The notes: a model not told the origin generated them from the sequence alone. DNA of 64,000 nt from Auanema rhodensis (GCA_964057225.1 OZ059897.1:15252001-15316000); one strand, 5' to 3'; positions 24,100 through 40,100 are shown, numbered from the stretch's first letter. Program-made: numbers and translations.

Positions 24100-26240
24100 T
24101 CGTCATTAGAGCTGAGTGCGTCTGCCATTCATGGTTAGTCGAGAAAGAGAAACATAAAATCTATTCGTAAGACAATCAAACGACAAGACGTGTTGCTTCC
24201 TTTATTCTAACATGGTCACTGTTCTTTTACTTCCTTCACTGTGGTGAGAGTTCATAATAGCTTCTCTGACCCCAAAGGAAGAATGATGAAAGAAATTCTT
24301 GATAGAATGATTGATAATTTTAGCGAAAGAAAGAGAAGCATAAAGAAGTACAGGTCAAAAAGTTTGAAGTCAGAGTTTCGCATAAACTCCATCAATGAAA
24401 ATTGGCACTGGAGCACCAAGTAAATAAAGAGCTAGCTTTCTTTACTTTATTATTACTATACAAGTTTAATAAATAAAAACAAAAATGCTGAGAGGCAAAA
24501 AGAAGCGAATTGTGAATAACCAATGAATCAATTCTGAAAATTTGCAATAAATACAGAGGGGAAATGAATATAAAGAACATGGAGAGTTGAAAAAAACTTC
24601 ATGTGTGTTTGTGGGGTGTATGCCCCAGGGCAAAACACTCGGCACAAAACACGCGCGTGGAGAGAAAGAGAGTAAGCAAGAGAGCGAGAGTTTTCTAAAA
24701 ATATTTATGCAACTATGCAAAAGAAAACAACAGTCTCTTTGAGAAAAAAGAGAGAAAAGCAACAAGCTAGTGAGAGAAGCTGTTGCTGTTTTCCGGACAA
24801 TCCGGCTTGCTAAAGACGACAATGACGATGTTGATAATGTTGGTGCTGATTATTCTGTTGTGAAAAAAAGATGTAGCTGATTAATAGAGAAAGAAGTGAA
24901 GGTAACAACGGTGACGACAAAACGGCGAGCAAAAAAGAAAGCAGAACGATAAGCATGAGTGAGAAAACCCCGAGTTGATCCGAAAATGGTTCGACAAAAA
25001 CGAACAAAAAGCGAGACATACACAAATCAAAGCGAGGGAAGTCAAGCGCATCATGAGTTTTAAGCGGCAAAACGATGATTGAGCTCCACACTGAATGCGA
25101 AAGAATGTGAGTGGAGGTGGTGGAACAGCTGAGCTCATTGATCGGGAGCTGAGAACCGAGACAAGCGAAAGAGAGTTAGAGAATGAGGAGATTCGTTATT
25201 AAGTGAGTGAAAGGAAAATAGGTGGAGGGAAAGAGAAACCAAGAGAATAAAAATAATAAAGTAGTGATAGAGAAAGAGAAAGAAAATACAAAGAAAAAGA
25301 AGAAGAGAGAGAGGAAGAGAGAGGAAGAGGGAGAAAGGGAGAAGAGAAAAGAATGAATCAAGAGAGAGTACAGAGTAGAAGAAACAAACTGACATATTTT
25401 CATTAGTTCACACAATAAAAAGACAACGAGCAACACCATACCTTTACCAGTTGAACGCATAGCTCATTAAGTTCAAAGACGAATTAAACTGGTGATTAAA
25501 GTATTTTCGAAAGCTTTATAAGTAAGTGCATCTGATCACTTTATCATATCACAGTAAAATATAGACCTCGTGTTGAACCGAAGAAAACAATGAAAAAGCA
25601 GAAAAAGTTATAATATAGATAAAAAAAGAATTTGATGGATAGTGCCATATCAAATGTCGGGACTAGTCTTATGATTTGAGTTTGAAGGTTTGAACTCTCC
25701 AAGTTGCATATGTTTGGTTAGCACTTTATTCCTACTAATTCAAAAATATCTGCACGGTTTGAACTCATACTGAAAATGGGGGAAACTGACACGGAGAGTG
25801 AAGAAAAAGAATCGAAGAAAACGAGAGAAGAAACTAAGAGAAAGAGACAAATGGTGACATGAACAAGTGAACGAAAATTCAACTCCTTATCAATAGTATA
25901 AAGAGAACATTCTAGTCATCTCTATATCTGAAGACACTTTACTTAAGTTGTTGAATATCACGTTACACTCCTTGTAAAGTTCAAAGTGAAAAACAGTTTT
26001 TATGAAAATTCGTAATTTTGAACGGTGAAAAACAACAATGAATACTCTGGACATGGATACATTCAATCAGAGACGAAAGAACAGTGATCATTCTACACAA
26101 AAGAGAGAGTGGAGTAAAGAAAAAGAGTAGAACACGGGACAACCGCTGACAGAGGATTCCCATAGGGTCACCCCAGTATAAGCACTGACTCCTGAAAAGG
26201 ATTCCCCGCCCTATAAGTTTTGTCAATCAATAGATAAAGA
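24100..26240. repeat. Purine-rich (GA/AAG) low-complexity tracts
   Basis: Long stretches of the plus strand are almost pure A/G, most clearly 25220-25370 (GAGAAAG, GAAGAG and GGGAGAAAGGGAG). The opposite strand therefore gives spurious Ser/Phe/Leu-rich open frames, which I do not annotate. No gene is supported here. Confidence 0.6.
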
Positions 26241-27461
26241 GCACTGTTTAAACATTAATACTGTCGGTCATGAAATGAAGAACACAAAAATGCGGTGTCT
26301 CTTCCTCTGTCCTACTATCTATCACACCTCTTTTCTTTATTTCTCTTGATGGGGGCGACCTTCGTCTGCTGCGGCTGAGATGGTTAGAGAGCCAGCCGTG
26401 AGACGTACTGTCATGATGACGACAAACGATGAAGTAAAAGAACACGGTAAAAGATAATGTTAGAAGTAATAGTTGATGCAATACCAAAAGGATTCACTAT
26501 TCCTAATAGCGGTTTAGGAAGTAATATCTTAAAAATAACAGAACAAATACATAAGCGAACTTTTACTTAAAAACAATTTAAGCATTATACAAATTTAAGT
26601 TGAAATTTGAGGAAATAAAGAGTTAAAAATAAAATAGATATGTATATACATAGATAGATATGTATAAAATAAATGTCGCTTCATTAAAAATGGCAGAAAC
26701 AATAGAAACTAGTCCTGATCGCGACTAGAGATTTCAACAAGAAGCTGTGTCGCGATAATATCTCGAAACATGCAGCATAACACGTTGGGAAATCAACTAA
26801 AAACTAGCAATAACGGAATATGAATATAACATGAACACATGAGAATTTAACACGTTTTTGAACAACAAATGTACAGAAATGACAATGTGTCTGAAACATA
26901 CAACTTAGTTATATTTTGTCCAGAACTGATAAGATTTTTGAACAAATATACAATGAAAAAATGTACAATATTTACAAATTTGTTTTTGTTTCCAGCTTTT
27001 AGCTGATAAGTGGTGGATATGAAAGTGATTGTGCTTGTGATTGTACATATAAATGAGTGTGACGTAGTTATTCTCTCAAACAAAAGTTAATTTAACGTTC
27101 TTGAGTTGTTCATGGAAAGAACACCATCCATCTTCTCTATAATAAGAAAAGTAAAACCTTTAGAGTTTGATCGTTTTTTTTTATATTCGGGGATACATAC
27201 TTTCCTTAGGCTTTTTGTTATCAGAGAATATACTGATAATAAATGAAATACATATTGCTCTGTTTTCTAATTGTTCTTCATAAATTGAATATGATATGTA
27301 CGATCCTTATCTCACAAATGAATTCACAAAAAAGTAGTAACCTAATCGGTGGTTTGATTAAATTTTAAACATGCGTGAGTGAAAAAGTAAATGATGAAAA
27401 AGCTAATTCAGAATTTTATCATAAAATTTGCTATCAGCTGAATTAGGAAAAGAACACTAAC

Positions 27462-27561
27462 CTGAAACATGCAAAATCAGGATTTTGGAAACAACCGCGA
27501 CGGCACGAAGATACCCGGCGACTCCATGATGCAGGCAAAATCACCCGAATTTCACATAAAC
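27462..27561 (-). other. Candidate 100-nt exon
   Basis: The minus strand shows a clear acceptor (GTTTTGCAG), a 100-nt relatively GC-rich body and a donor (CAG|GTTAGT). One frame is open throughout (containing CEIRVILPASWSRR and FQNPDFACF) and is in phase with the last donor-like site of the F-box gene at 28133. Another frame has its own ATG (MESPGIFVPSRLFPKS then stop). It could be a 3' exon of the F-box gene, a 5' exon of a gene reaching 23.7 kb, or untranslated. A 38-codon plus-strand frame (27469-27585) overlaps it. Confidence 0.3.
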
Positions 27562-28123
27562 CTGCAAAACAAAATCAAGAAGTAAAAAACATTTGAAGAT
27601 TCGCTGAAAGAAAAATTGGTTGTCTAACTGACAGATGCGCTTTGTAATTATTTCATCTAGTTACATCATCACACTTAGGTATAACAATAAGGGGAGCTAA
27701 ATTAAACTACAGTACTAGTGCAATGACGTTTCTAATTTTTACGACTGATAAGTTTCTGTATTTTGTAATCAATATTTAAAAAAATCAGAAAATATGCAAA
27801 AATGGTGATATTGCATTTTATTAATGGATTATATACAAGATTAATAGGGTACAGGAATTAATCCGTTAACATCAAAATGAAACCTATTCATCCCAACTAT
27901 TCTCATCCCTTTTTGTTTCCCACCCATAATTAAATCAGTTACGCGAATGGCATCAGTAAAATAGTATCAAATCATATTAGCAATCACTAACGGTATTTCA
28001 CAATTATTTGTGGTTTTCCTTATCTACTGATGATTCAAAAAAATTAGAAGAAAGTGAACAGTTTTTGTAACTCAAAGAACGACTAATTGGTTGTTCTGTG
28101 GATTGTCATGAGCAGAACGGATA

Positions 28124-29507
28124 TCAAAACAATAAAACTAAGAACAGCGGTAACAAACCTGGCGCATTAGAGAGATAAGCTAAGAAATCCGATTTATATA
28201 AAACATGTGATTCATGAACTTCTACTATTTCCAAACATTTATATCGGTCATCTTCATGAGCAAAAACAGGTGCAACCAATCCAATATCATAATAAATTTT
28301 TAATTCTTTACAATTCTGTAAAAAAATGTTTGTAATATTTGTTTTGATTGCGTTATCTATATTGTGTACCTTATATTCTGGATACATGTATATTGAGCGT
28401 CTCTTAAAGCTAACCATAATAAGCATATATGGAGAGGGTTTATAATTGTCTAATAACGAAAGTGTATTGATGACTATTCCATGGTCTAGTAATGTTCGAA
28501 CATAACAAATAAAGGCCTAGATAAACAGTTGAATTTTTGCAATATTATGATACAGAAGATTGAATACCTTGTTACGTGATTTAGACAAGTCAGTGGGTCC
28601 GAACCAACCTTGTCCTAATATCGTTTGGTCCCTGAGTGTCAAATTCCAAACAGCTGTAAATCAAAGCTCTTGAATTTTACATTGAAAACCATTTTTTACT
28701 TTCATCATCGGAAGATTCCTGTAAAAACCGAACCAGACTGCGGAATCCACAAAGAGTTAAATGCTCATTGTCGGAAATGATCACATCGAGATTGATGGCT
28801 TTCAACGATTTTCCTCCAAAAAGAGAGCTTAAAGTACATAATAAATCAACAGCGTTAAAGCAAAGAGGCAAACCCAGCAGCTTTCAAGCAATCGAATTTG
28901 TTGGACGATGTCAAGTAGCCGTTTTCATCACCAATCGATATAGTGAGTTCGGTGAGATTACTCAAGCACAGTTTCCCTCCACTCAACTCAAAACAACATA
29001 CAACTGAAAAATAAAACATTGAATCAATTTGTATGAACATTCATAATATACTATGAGAAAGAAGTCCGATAGGAGTACTAAATCTTTCGATGTGGTTTAG
29101 CAGTTTTGTTAAGAGAAGATCAAGAAATCGTTTATGTTCAGAAAATTCGTTGATATCTATAATCAGTTGTACTTCTGTAGGAAATATAGCAACTACCATG
29201 TTCAAATGTGATCCGAAAGAACTCCCTCAGAGCGTTTTCACAAGCGTTCACCGAATTACAACGTTTAACATGGTAATCAAGGATAAATTTGAAACCTCGA
29301 CTCAAATGAAACCATTTAGATGCAACAATCTAAATTGCCAACATAATAAAAATAAGCAACAGAGGTCAAGCAAAAGAAAAGAAAATAACAAATACAAACT
29401 TGGCAGGGAGGAATGAGGCCAATGATATAATCAATGATTTCATTCGGAAGCTGAGGGACACATGTCATATTTTCGGAGAGATCGTCCGAAGTACAATGAG
29501 CTTGCAT
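28124..29507 (-). CDS. F-box-like protein (3' end uncertain)
   Basis: Eight exons read on the minus strand. ATG 29507..29505 lies 29 nt after the acceptor TTCTTACAG. The N-terminus has an F-box-like core, LPNEIIDYIIGLIPPCQIVA followed by SKWFHL. After this come LRR-like segments rich in leucine and isoleucine (KLCLSNLTELTISI, SLKAINLDVIISDNEHLTL, CKELKIYYDIGL). F-box proteins couple substrates to SKP1-CUL1 ubiquitin ligases; the specificity here is unknown. The exons join with introns of 37-71 nt. The last exon reads to LLPLFLVLLF and stop at 28124, but a good donor (CCAG|GTTTGT) lies just before this hydrophobic tail, so splicing to a later exon (perhaps 27462-27561) is possible. An upstream in-frame ATG at 29573 would add a hydrophobic leader but runs through the splice acceptor, so I prefer 29507. 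The gene is adjacent to, and on the same strand as, ZYG11. Confidence 0.6.
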
Positions 29508-29573
29508 GATTGGAAAGCCGCGACACGGGATGAGGACTGTAAGAACAAACAAAATAGTTTTTAAAAAGTTCAT

Positions 29574-30821
29574 AAGAATTTAACTATTATATACAAAAAT
29601 AAGTCATCTAATATATATACATATATAAAACGACGAGTCAGAGAACAGGTCTACATGCAGACGTCAGGTTCGGGCACAACAAGACATGAATGTCATGTGG
29701 TTTTCACAGGCAGAGAACATTCGTCTTTCTCTTTACCTCCCCTTTCTTCCACAAACACTACTCTATGCCCCCTCGGGTTCAGAACTATTCTTTTATACTG
29801 CAGACATCTAACACTCCGGGCGATAACATGTTGATGTAATCGAAGCAGGGTTATAGATCCCACCTATCTAAGCAGCGTAGAACTCTATCATTCAACAGCC
29901 ATCCTATTGGCGACTGGCGAGGTCAACAATCAACGATTTGTAATTTGGAGAAGAGCCATGAGCGCTTTCTCTAAGCTCAAAGAACAACCATGGAAATCAC
30001 GTATTCCCTTTCGTTCCAACCATCATTACGAAATGTGATAAAGAAACGGCTGTAATCGCGGTCTATATGCATCAGATATTATTTTCAACCAATTAAAAAT
30101 TCATTTCAATCGAACCATTTTTGTAACACCTATCCATTTCGAGAACTTCAGACTACCTTAAGTTAGCCGCAATTGCCCGAGAATGACCCTGATTCAACTA
30201 AAATGATCAGATTCTCAATTCGAGAATCAATCCGTCATAAATTTTCGATTTTTCTATCTATGTATCACTGAGACTTCTGAATCCATATTTCTGTTTCCCT
30301 CTTCTACAAATTTAAAAAATAATACTTTTTCGGTATCTTCGAAAAACAATCAACATTGTCAAACTACATTATTTGAAAACACTGGCTAACAGCCAGATTT
30401 TCAAAATTTCGCCACTGCGCGGTATCGCCAGCCTGATACTTTGCCCGAACTGCGTGAGGGTCAATGATATAAAGGGCTGCCTCGCAGTTTTGCCAGCAAG
30501 GCGCGAAATTCGAGCGGTTGAGCGCACACAAAGTGATGACTCGTCATCGGTCCAACAACGATTCAGTATGCATTGAATTCGTATAGCAATCAGCTCCTTT
30601 CTTCTAATTGAGTTAAATCTTTTGTAATAAAGGAGTTTGTGCATTAATCGAGTTCTTTTTACGTATATTTTTAATGTTTAGACATTTAAAAAAATTTGAT
30701 ATCAAAATTAGTCGATATTGTCGTCGTGGCGCTGATGAGTCATCGGGCGTCCTTTTTCGAAACTTATTTTTATTATTTTGTTTAGTCTTATTTTTCTTAT
30801 CTTTGCAGTTAACACCCGAAA
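29574..30821. promoter_or_regulatory. Divergent intergenic region with GC-rich, TATA-containing alpha-tubulin promoter
   Basis: No coding gene. The segment 30410-30550 is markedly richer in GC and CpG (CACTGCGCGGTATCGCC, AAGGCGCGAAATTCGAGCGG) than the flanks and contains GATATAAAGG (30466-30475), a plausible TATA element pointing toward alpha-tubulin. A 3' splice acceptor (ATCTTTGCAG, ending 30808) lies 13 nt before the tubulin ATG, so the tubulin mRNA is probably trans-spliced or has a 5'-UTR intron. The region also separates it from the divergent F-box gene. Confidence 0.45.
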
Positions 30822-33309
<2,488 letters not shown>

Positions 33310-33551
33310 ATAATTTTTATTTTACTTAGAACCGTCTTTGTACGTTAGGGTTGCCATAACAAAAGTATACTTGCTAACATGGGTATTATGAGATTTTATA
33401 CTTTGTTTATATAGATTGTCTGTGATAATAAACTATGTAATTGTTTATTAGTCTTAAGTTTATGCTGTATTGTCTCATACGATCGTAAGTACCTGGTACT
33501 GAACTGTTTAAATTTTCAAAAGGAATTCTCCTACTTTTCAGTTTTTAGATT

Positions 33552-35154
33552 ATGACTCAAGAGTGTGTTATACTAGATAATGGTGGTTATAGTATTAAAG
33601 TTGGAAGTTTGGACGAATCAGTCTCTAAGTAATAGATGCTATATCAGCCATGTGTAATTTTATTTTTTTAGAGTAGTTCCTAATAGTATTATCAAATCTA
33701 AACAGGAAAGGAAACGGGTTTACATTGGTGAAGAGCTCAATGATTGTCAGGATCGAAGTAGTTTGTTCTTTGTTTTGCCTTTTGAAAAAGGATATCTTGG
33801 TACGAATACTGTGATTATTATACGTATAATAACATAGATGTTCAGTTAATTGGGATGTTGAACAGCAAATATGGGAGAAAACATTGGCTCCATACTTGAA
33901 AGATGCATCAGATTATAGATTTGCTATGTCTGATCCTAACTATATGATACCAGCAATAAAAGATCAATCTGATGAAATAATTTTTGAAGTGTTCGGGTTC
34001 AGCTCTGTGTATAAAAATTCAGGTATGTGCGTTTTTGTATTACTTTTTTGAGTTTTGGATCTTTAGCTTCCGGTTTTGTTGCCAATTCTCCTGATAATCT
34101 CAACAAGCGATGTGTACTAGTTGTAGATAGTGGATTTTCGTTCACCACAATAGCTCCATTTGTTGATGGAAGACCAATACAATCAGGTATTATACGGTAC
34201 GTCATTTTGTTCTATTGAATGAAAACATAAAATTTTTTATAGAATTGATATAGGGGGTAAAGCTCTAACTAATCAATTAAAAGAATGGATTTCTTATCGT
34301 GAATTAAACGTTTTGGATGAAACTTATGTGGTAAATGAATGTAAAGAAGATGCTTGCTTCGTGACTAACAATTTTGAAAGAGATATGGCGATTTCTCGGT
34401 ACACTAGTATCGGTTTATTCTATTGTTCATTAAGATTTTTGCATTTAGACAGAGAGGACCATCTAATACAATGAGAAAAGAATATGTTTTACCTGACTTT
34501 GTAACACATCAGAGAGGTTTTCTAAGGGATCCACCAGAGCAAAGGGATAATTTACAAACATTAACAGTAAATCATGAACGGTTCTGTTTACCAGAAGCTT
34601 TATTTAGGTGTGTTTGAGTTTATTACAATTTTTTCTTTGTCTTTTCAACAACAAAGCTTAGTTCTCTGAGCACTTCTAACCGCGTAAGCAATAATTTTTT
34701 TGTTCTACTTTCAAAAAGCATAACAAAACAAAACGATTGCATTATTTATTATTTTATTTTTTAGGCCATCTGACCTAGGAATTCATCAAATGGGTATTGC
34801 GGAAGCTGCTGCTGAATCTTTAAATCGAGTACCAGAAAATCTGAGGGCTGCCTTGGCTCAGAACGTGGCACTTGTAGGTGGATCGACGAAGTTTAAAGGC
34901 TTCAGAGAAAGATTGTATAATACACATCTATTTCAATAGAATATATTCCTTATTTTAGTTTCTCAGAATTTTCAGCATTAGTTGATAGCATGTGGAATGC
35001 TCAATTGAGATGTTCTGGGGATCCTATTACTGAACCTTGGCGATGTGCCCATGCTTCTATTTCCGCAGGATTTTGTGATTCATATTTTCTTGGAAGGGAA
35101 AAATGGGAAGAATATGGAGATTCACTTTACAGAAAATATCTTAAGTTTCACTAA
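33552..35154 (+). CDS. arp-6: Actin-related protein 6 (SWR1/SRCAP subunit)
   Basis: Eight exons give 390 aa (human ACTR6 396): 33552-33628, 33672-33799, 33846-34022, 34067-34196, 34243-34398, 34449-34607, 34765-34914, 34959-35154. Landmarks are [72 protein letters not shown] and [11 protein letters not shown]. The VDSG(F/Y)SFT and NWDVE motifs are typical of ARP6 rather than conventional actin or other ARPs. ARP6 is a nuclear subunit of SWR1/SRCAP-type remodellers that exchange H2A for H2A.Z. The start lies behind two consecutive acceptors (TTTTCAG, TTTTTAG). It is 242 bp after the C1orf50-like gene and 243 bp before SF3B4, in the same direction. Confidence 0.94.
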
Positions 35155-35397
35155 CATGACTTGTTTTAATTCTGATAATTAACATATTTGTAGTTACGTA
35201 TTTTGCGTACAATTGCACATGCTTCTTTCAAAAGACGCGAAACCTTGTAATTTAAATGATCTCGAATTTTTTTAGTAATTAAACAATTAACATTATAAAA
35301 CATAATTATGTATAAGTTCGAGAAACTTTATATATTGTCTTATCGTTTAACTATAATTTTAAAAGTTATCCTGTTTTCAAGGTAGACTAAACTTCTC

Positions 35398-36925
35398 ATG
35401 TCTTCTGGTCCCATCGTTGAAAGAAATCAAGGTAAGGCTGTTAAATAATTAACTTACGGATTCTTTTATTCAGATGCGACTATCTACGTTGGAGGTTTAG
35501 ATGAAAAAGTAAATGAAGGTTCACTATGGGAGTTAATGGTTCAAGCTGGCCCTGTAGCCAGTGTTAATATGCCAAAAGACAGAGTAACTGGAAATCATCA
35601 GGGGTATTGCTCAATTCACATTTCTGTTGAAACAGATAATGTTTTCAGATTTGGTTTTGTGGAATTTCTGTCAGAAGAAGATGCTGATTATGCTATCAAA
35701 ATTTTAAATATGATCAAATTGTATGGAAAGCCCATAAAGGTATAATCTTCATGAATTTAAAATAAAAATATTTTTTAATGTTTAAAGGTTAACAAAGCCA
35801 GTGCACACGAGAAGAATATGGATATAGGTGCAAATGTCTTTGTTGGTAATTTGGATCCTGAAGTAGATGAAAAATTACTTTTCGATACTTTCAGTGCTTT
35901 CGGAGTTATCTTACAGGTATTTCGTTCTAGTTTTGTTAAACTCCATTGCTTTTTTAAAGGTACCCAAAATTATGAGAGATACTGAAACTGGAAGTAGTAA
36001 AGGTTTTGCATTCGTTAATTTCTCATCTTTCGAAGCTTCTGATGCCGCTATGGAAGCTATGAACGGACAATTTTTATGCAATAGGTTTTTTGTTTTGGTT
36101 TTGTTAATAATAAGTGATTTTCAGAGCAATAACTGTTTCTTATGCTTTCAAGAAAGATTCCAAGGGTGAAAGACATGGTACTGCAGCTGAAAGAATGTTG
36201 GCAGCTCAGAACCCTCTTATTCCTAAAGATAGGCCTAATCAAGTAATTTTAACTTGCAAACTCTAAATTTTAATATTTTATTGTAGATGTTCGCTGATAC
36301 TCCAAGACTAGGTTACGGAGTTCTTCCCCAGCAAGCCCTGGCATTGGGTATTGTACCTGGTCTTCAAATGGTCCAGGGAATGGGAATGTCCATGGGACAA
36401 ATGGGCATGACTATGGGATATCCACCAACAGCCGCAGCACAAGCTGGAACTCCTATGCCTCCTCCTCCACCTCCTCCGGTACCAGCTTCTCCAGCAATGA
36501 CGCCTCGTCCTCCTCCACCACCAATGGCTGGTAATTTGAATTTCATACACTTTTTTTTATACATATTATTTAATAGCTGGTGGCCAGCAATGGGGAGGAG
36601 CGATGCCACCTCCACCGCCTCAAACTCCTGGTGCTCCTACACCACCACCTCCACCTCCTCCATCTCGAGGGGGTTACATGCCTCCTCCACCTCCTTCAAT
36701 GCCACCCATGCCGCCTCGGTAATAATCAAAGAGTATTCATTTTCATAATAGTTATTATAATTCAGGTATCCACCGAACATGGTTCCCCCTGCAGGACAAT
36801 ATGGTGGACGTGCTACTCCTGGAGGATTTCCACCTCCACCTCCTCCTTCTCGCCCACCTGTACCTCCACCTCCTCCAGGATCTTTCCAACCAAAACCACC
36901 TGTCCCTCCACCTCCACCAATGTAA
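35398..36925 (+). CDS. sap-49: Splicing factor SF3B4/SAP49
   Basis: Nine exons give 390 aa: 35398-35431, 35474-35603, 35649-35739, 35788-35916, 35960-36084, 36125-36242, 36287-36530, 36577-36718, 36766-36925. There are two RRMs. RRM1 has RNP2 IYVGGL and RNP1 FGFVEF; RRM2 has VFVGNL and KGFAFVNF. Between and after them lie near-identical SF3B4 blocks: [58 protein letters not shown] and AAQNPL. The C-terminal half is Pro/Gly/Met-rich (runs of 5-9 prolines), as in orthologues. SF3B4 is a U2 snRNP SF3b subunit that contacts pre-mRNA near the branch site. Unspliced intron sequence inside RRM1 (35604-35648) would break RNP1, supporting this exon model. Confidence 0.95.
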
Positions 36926-37190
36926 TCTCTTATAGCGTGATTAAGATTAACAAGTTGACGTTTGATTTCATTGTTATCCTGTTTGGTCTCTTCGTTGTCG
37001 CGAGTTGTTGTACTGAGTTCTTCATTATTTCCAATTTATTATCGTTATCCAATAAATTATTCAACCTAATGTCAACCTTTTTTATGCATACTCTCCAATT
37101 TTGCTCATGTTTGTCTTATTGTTTGAGTGGTTTAAGGGCTTACGGTCTATCACTCAAGTAATGAACTGATAAGAAAAGGGGCACAATGCT

Positions 37191-40100
37191 ATGCGGGGTT
37201 GGGCTCACGTCGTGTTCCTCCTGCTCCTGGGGCTCTTCCAGCTTTCCACAATTTGTGATGGAGCTTTTCATGGTTCGTTACATACAATATGTTTTTCATG
37301 CAATATCATTTCTGTTGTAAAAAATTTAAGCAAAACGTTTAATTTCCCACTAAAAAACTAATGCTAGTACAATATTTGTTTTTTGAAATTTCTGGTTTCT
37401 TGTTTAAAATAATTTTTACAGATATACCATGGAAGGGACAACCGGACGAAGTCGTCCGGGATGCTGCCCAAGACTTTTTAAAAGAAACTGGATTTACTCC
37501 TAGACGCAGTAAACGAGAAACTAAAAAAGAAAAAAGCTTATTTGACTCAGAAGAGGAATATGACGAAGAAGATATCGAGGTATAGTATATTTTTAAATAG
37601 TACATCTATATTGTTTTACAATACTAAGCTATGATTTTATTAGATTTTAGTAAATTTTCGAAATTTTATAATGACAGCTGTCTTGACTGTCAATCATGAG
37701 CACAGATCGTAAACTCCTTCCCCGCTCTTTCTTTTACTCATGAGGCCCAGATACAAATTAGAATTCTTGAAAAAGTTTCAAGGATTATAATGAAAACCGG
37801 ATGAGAAATGAAATATAACTATATGTTCTACAGATTATGGGATCTATTTTCACCCAAATGATGGCTAATTCTGATGATCAGCTCATATTAGATCTTGATT
37901 TTTTCAAGCATTTTTTCAATTATGCTGAAGCATATCGTCTAGGAATGGAAGAAGGAAACGTGGATTATGTTAAATATGTAGTGAAAATTGTTGAAAAACT
38001 GAAGGAATTCGATGTATCTGCAGGTGCGATTTATAGTTTTATTATCAATCAAATTATTCTAATCTTCGAATTAACATTCAATAATAGTCTCTCCCTCTTC
38101 TTTCATATCCTAATCGATTTGTAATGATTTTGTCTTATTGCGATACGCTATCTCGGGTCTATGAAGATTCAAGATTCATGATTCACTACTTTTGCTAAGA
38201 AACAATGAGTTTCATCATAATAGATTTAACTAATATAAATCTATTGTTATCAAGTTAAATGCTAGACTATTGTGATTATAAAAATTATATTTTATATTTC
38301 AAAATACTAGGTATCAATAAGGACTTTAATAACTCTAGCTTATATCACCTCCTTTTTTTCTTTTTTTTTACTAAGAAATATTGACAGGGACATAAATCAT
38401 TAATTTTTTCCTTGATGTGATTCTTATCGGAATGAACTCCAGACAAGATGTATGATTACGCAATGCATTGCATTACGCTGAACACTTCTTGAAACCACAT
38501 GCACTAGTTATCACCAATCATCCATTTTTCATTAGCTTTGTCATAAATGGTTTAGTATCGTAACTAAATAAGAAAGAAGTTTATTTCTATTTTTAAGAAA
38601 TCTGATGAACAACTTGAAGGATAATGGAAAGTTTTATGAGTTGTAACCATCGAAAATTATAAATTTTATGTTAAAAACATGGGGGGTTATGAAATTATTC
38701 TAAAACCTTATCACATTCTATTGTACATCTAATTGCATTATCAGCCATTGTCACAAAAACTATCAAAAGGATAGAAGTATATATATTTCTTTGGAATAGT
38801 TTACTCTTCATATTTAGGGAAGACATAGTATAAAATATAATATAAGGGAATATTATCTTGAATAGCATCCATATTAAACAATTTTTAATGTATTAAAATG
38901 TGTTGATATTTCACACTTTGTTTTATAGCATGTGTCTCTGATATGTTTCATCTCACATGGACAGCATTGGAATATGCGACTATGGTGGAGGAAACAAAAA
39001 ACTGTACTGATTGCAAATGTACTCCGTTATATCAGCAAAAGAGAAATGAAAAAACATGGATCTTTGATGGTAATCATTGAAAGTTTCAATTCGTTTTAAT
39101 GATTATTCAATGCCTTTTAGTTCTTGATGCTCAAGGAAAAATACCTTCTGGTATCTTAGGTGGTAATAATCTATGGATTGGTTCGTGGAATACATGCAGA
39201 AAAGTTCATGTTGTCAAGAATAAACAAGGGTAATTGATATTTATATTTCTTTCTGATTTAATTATCGTTGAGTGGTGACTAATCTTTTCACTGATATGTT
39301 GAAGAGTTTTATTATTTTTTGTTGTACTTATATGACGAAAATATTTTATTGGAAATTAAGTACATATTGAAAACAAATGATAAATTGTGAATCTTTAGGC
39401 AATTATGGAATGGCCAGTACTGTATGGCTCATATATCAGCATATGAACGGGATAATCCGTTGAAAACATTGGCATCTGTTGATCCTATTGATGCCCATTG
39501 CTAGTAAACCGTTTTTGCAATCATTAAAATTCGAATGATGTTACTTTTAGCACAAATAAGAGCAACAAGCCTGATAGCAATGATGATGGGAAATGTTTTC
39601 AATTATTCCCTCTTCTCAATTTCGGTGTTTGTGTACCAGATACATGCACTGATTATGATGTGACTAGAATGATAACTTTTGCTGTGAGGCTCGCAGAAAA
39701 TGCTCTAGGACATGATGCAGTTTGTGAAGTAAATGTAGAATGTCGTGATGAATCTGAAGAAAAGGCCATGAGTAAGAATAAATTAGCAATGGCAGCATTG
39801 TAAGTTTTGTATTATTTAATAATATATTTTTCTGATTCTTTTAGGTATTTTCTTATATTTACAATTGTAATGATGGTGTTTGGAACATGCTACGATCTAT
39901 TTGTTTTTCAAAATATTTTAAAAACGCCTGTGAGAGAAACGATAACCGAAGATATGTCTGACTGTGAGAAAAAAGAAATCGAAAGAGTTTTCCAAGCAAA
40001 AAAAGTATCGAATAAAAGAAAGCTGAGCAAAATAAAAAGAGAATCGCGTAAGCTAAAATATACTTTACCAATCTCAGTTTGAATATTTAGATTTATTTGT

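Noticed and set aside
24466-25460. Several Ser/Phe/Leu-rich minus-strand frames of 85-118 aa
   Set aside because: Opposite strand of purine-rich low-complexity DNA; no domain or exon structure.
27469-27585. 38-codon plus-strand ORF (MQNQDFGNNRDG...)
   Set aside because: It overlaps a better minus-strand exon candidate bounded by splice signals; a micropeptide cannot be excluded but is unsupported.
29180-29201. Apparent 22-nt intron in the F-box gene (GTAGTTGC...CTACAG)
   Set aside because: A 37-nt intron slightly upstream (donor AAAC|GTTGTAA) joins the same frames and gives a more natural protein, so the ultra-short intron is not needed.
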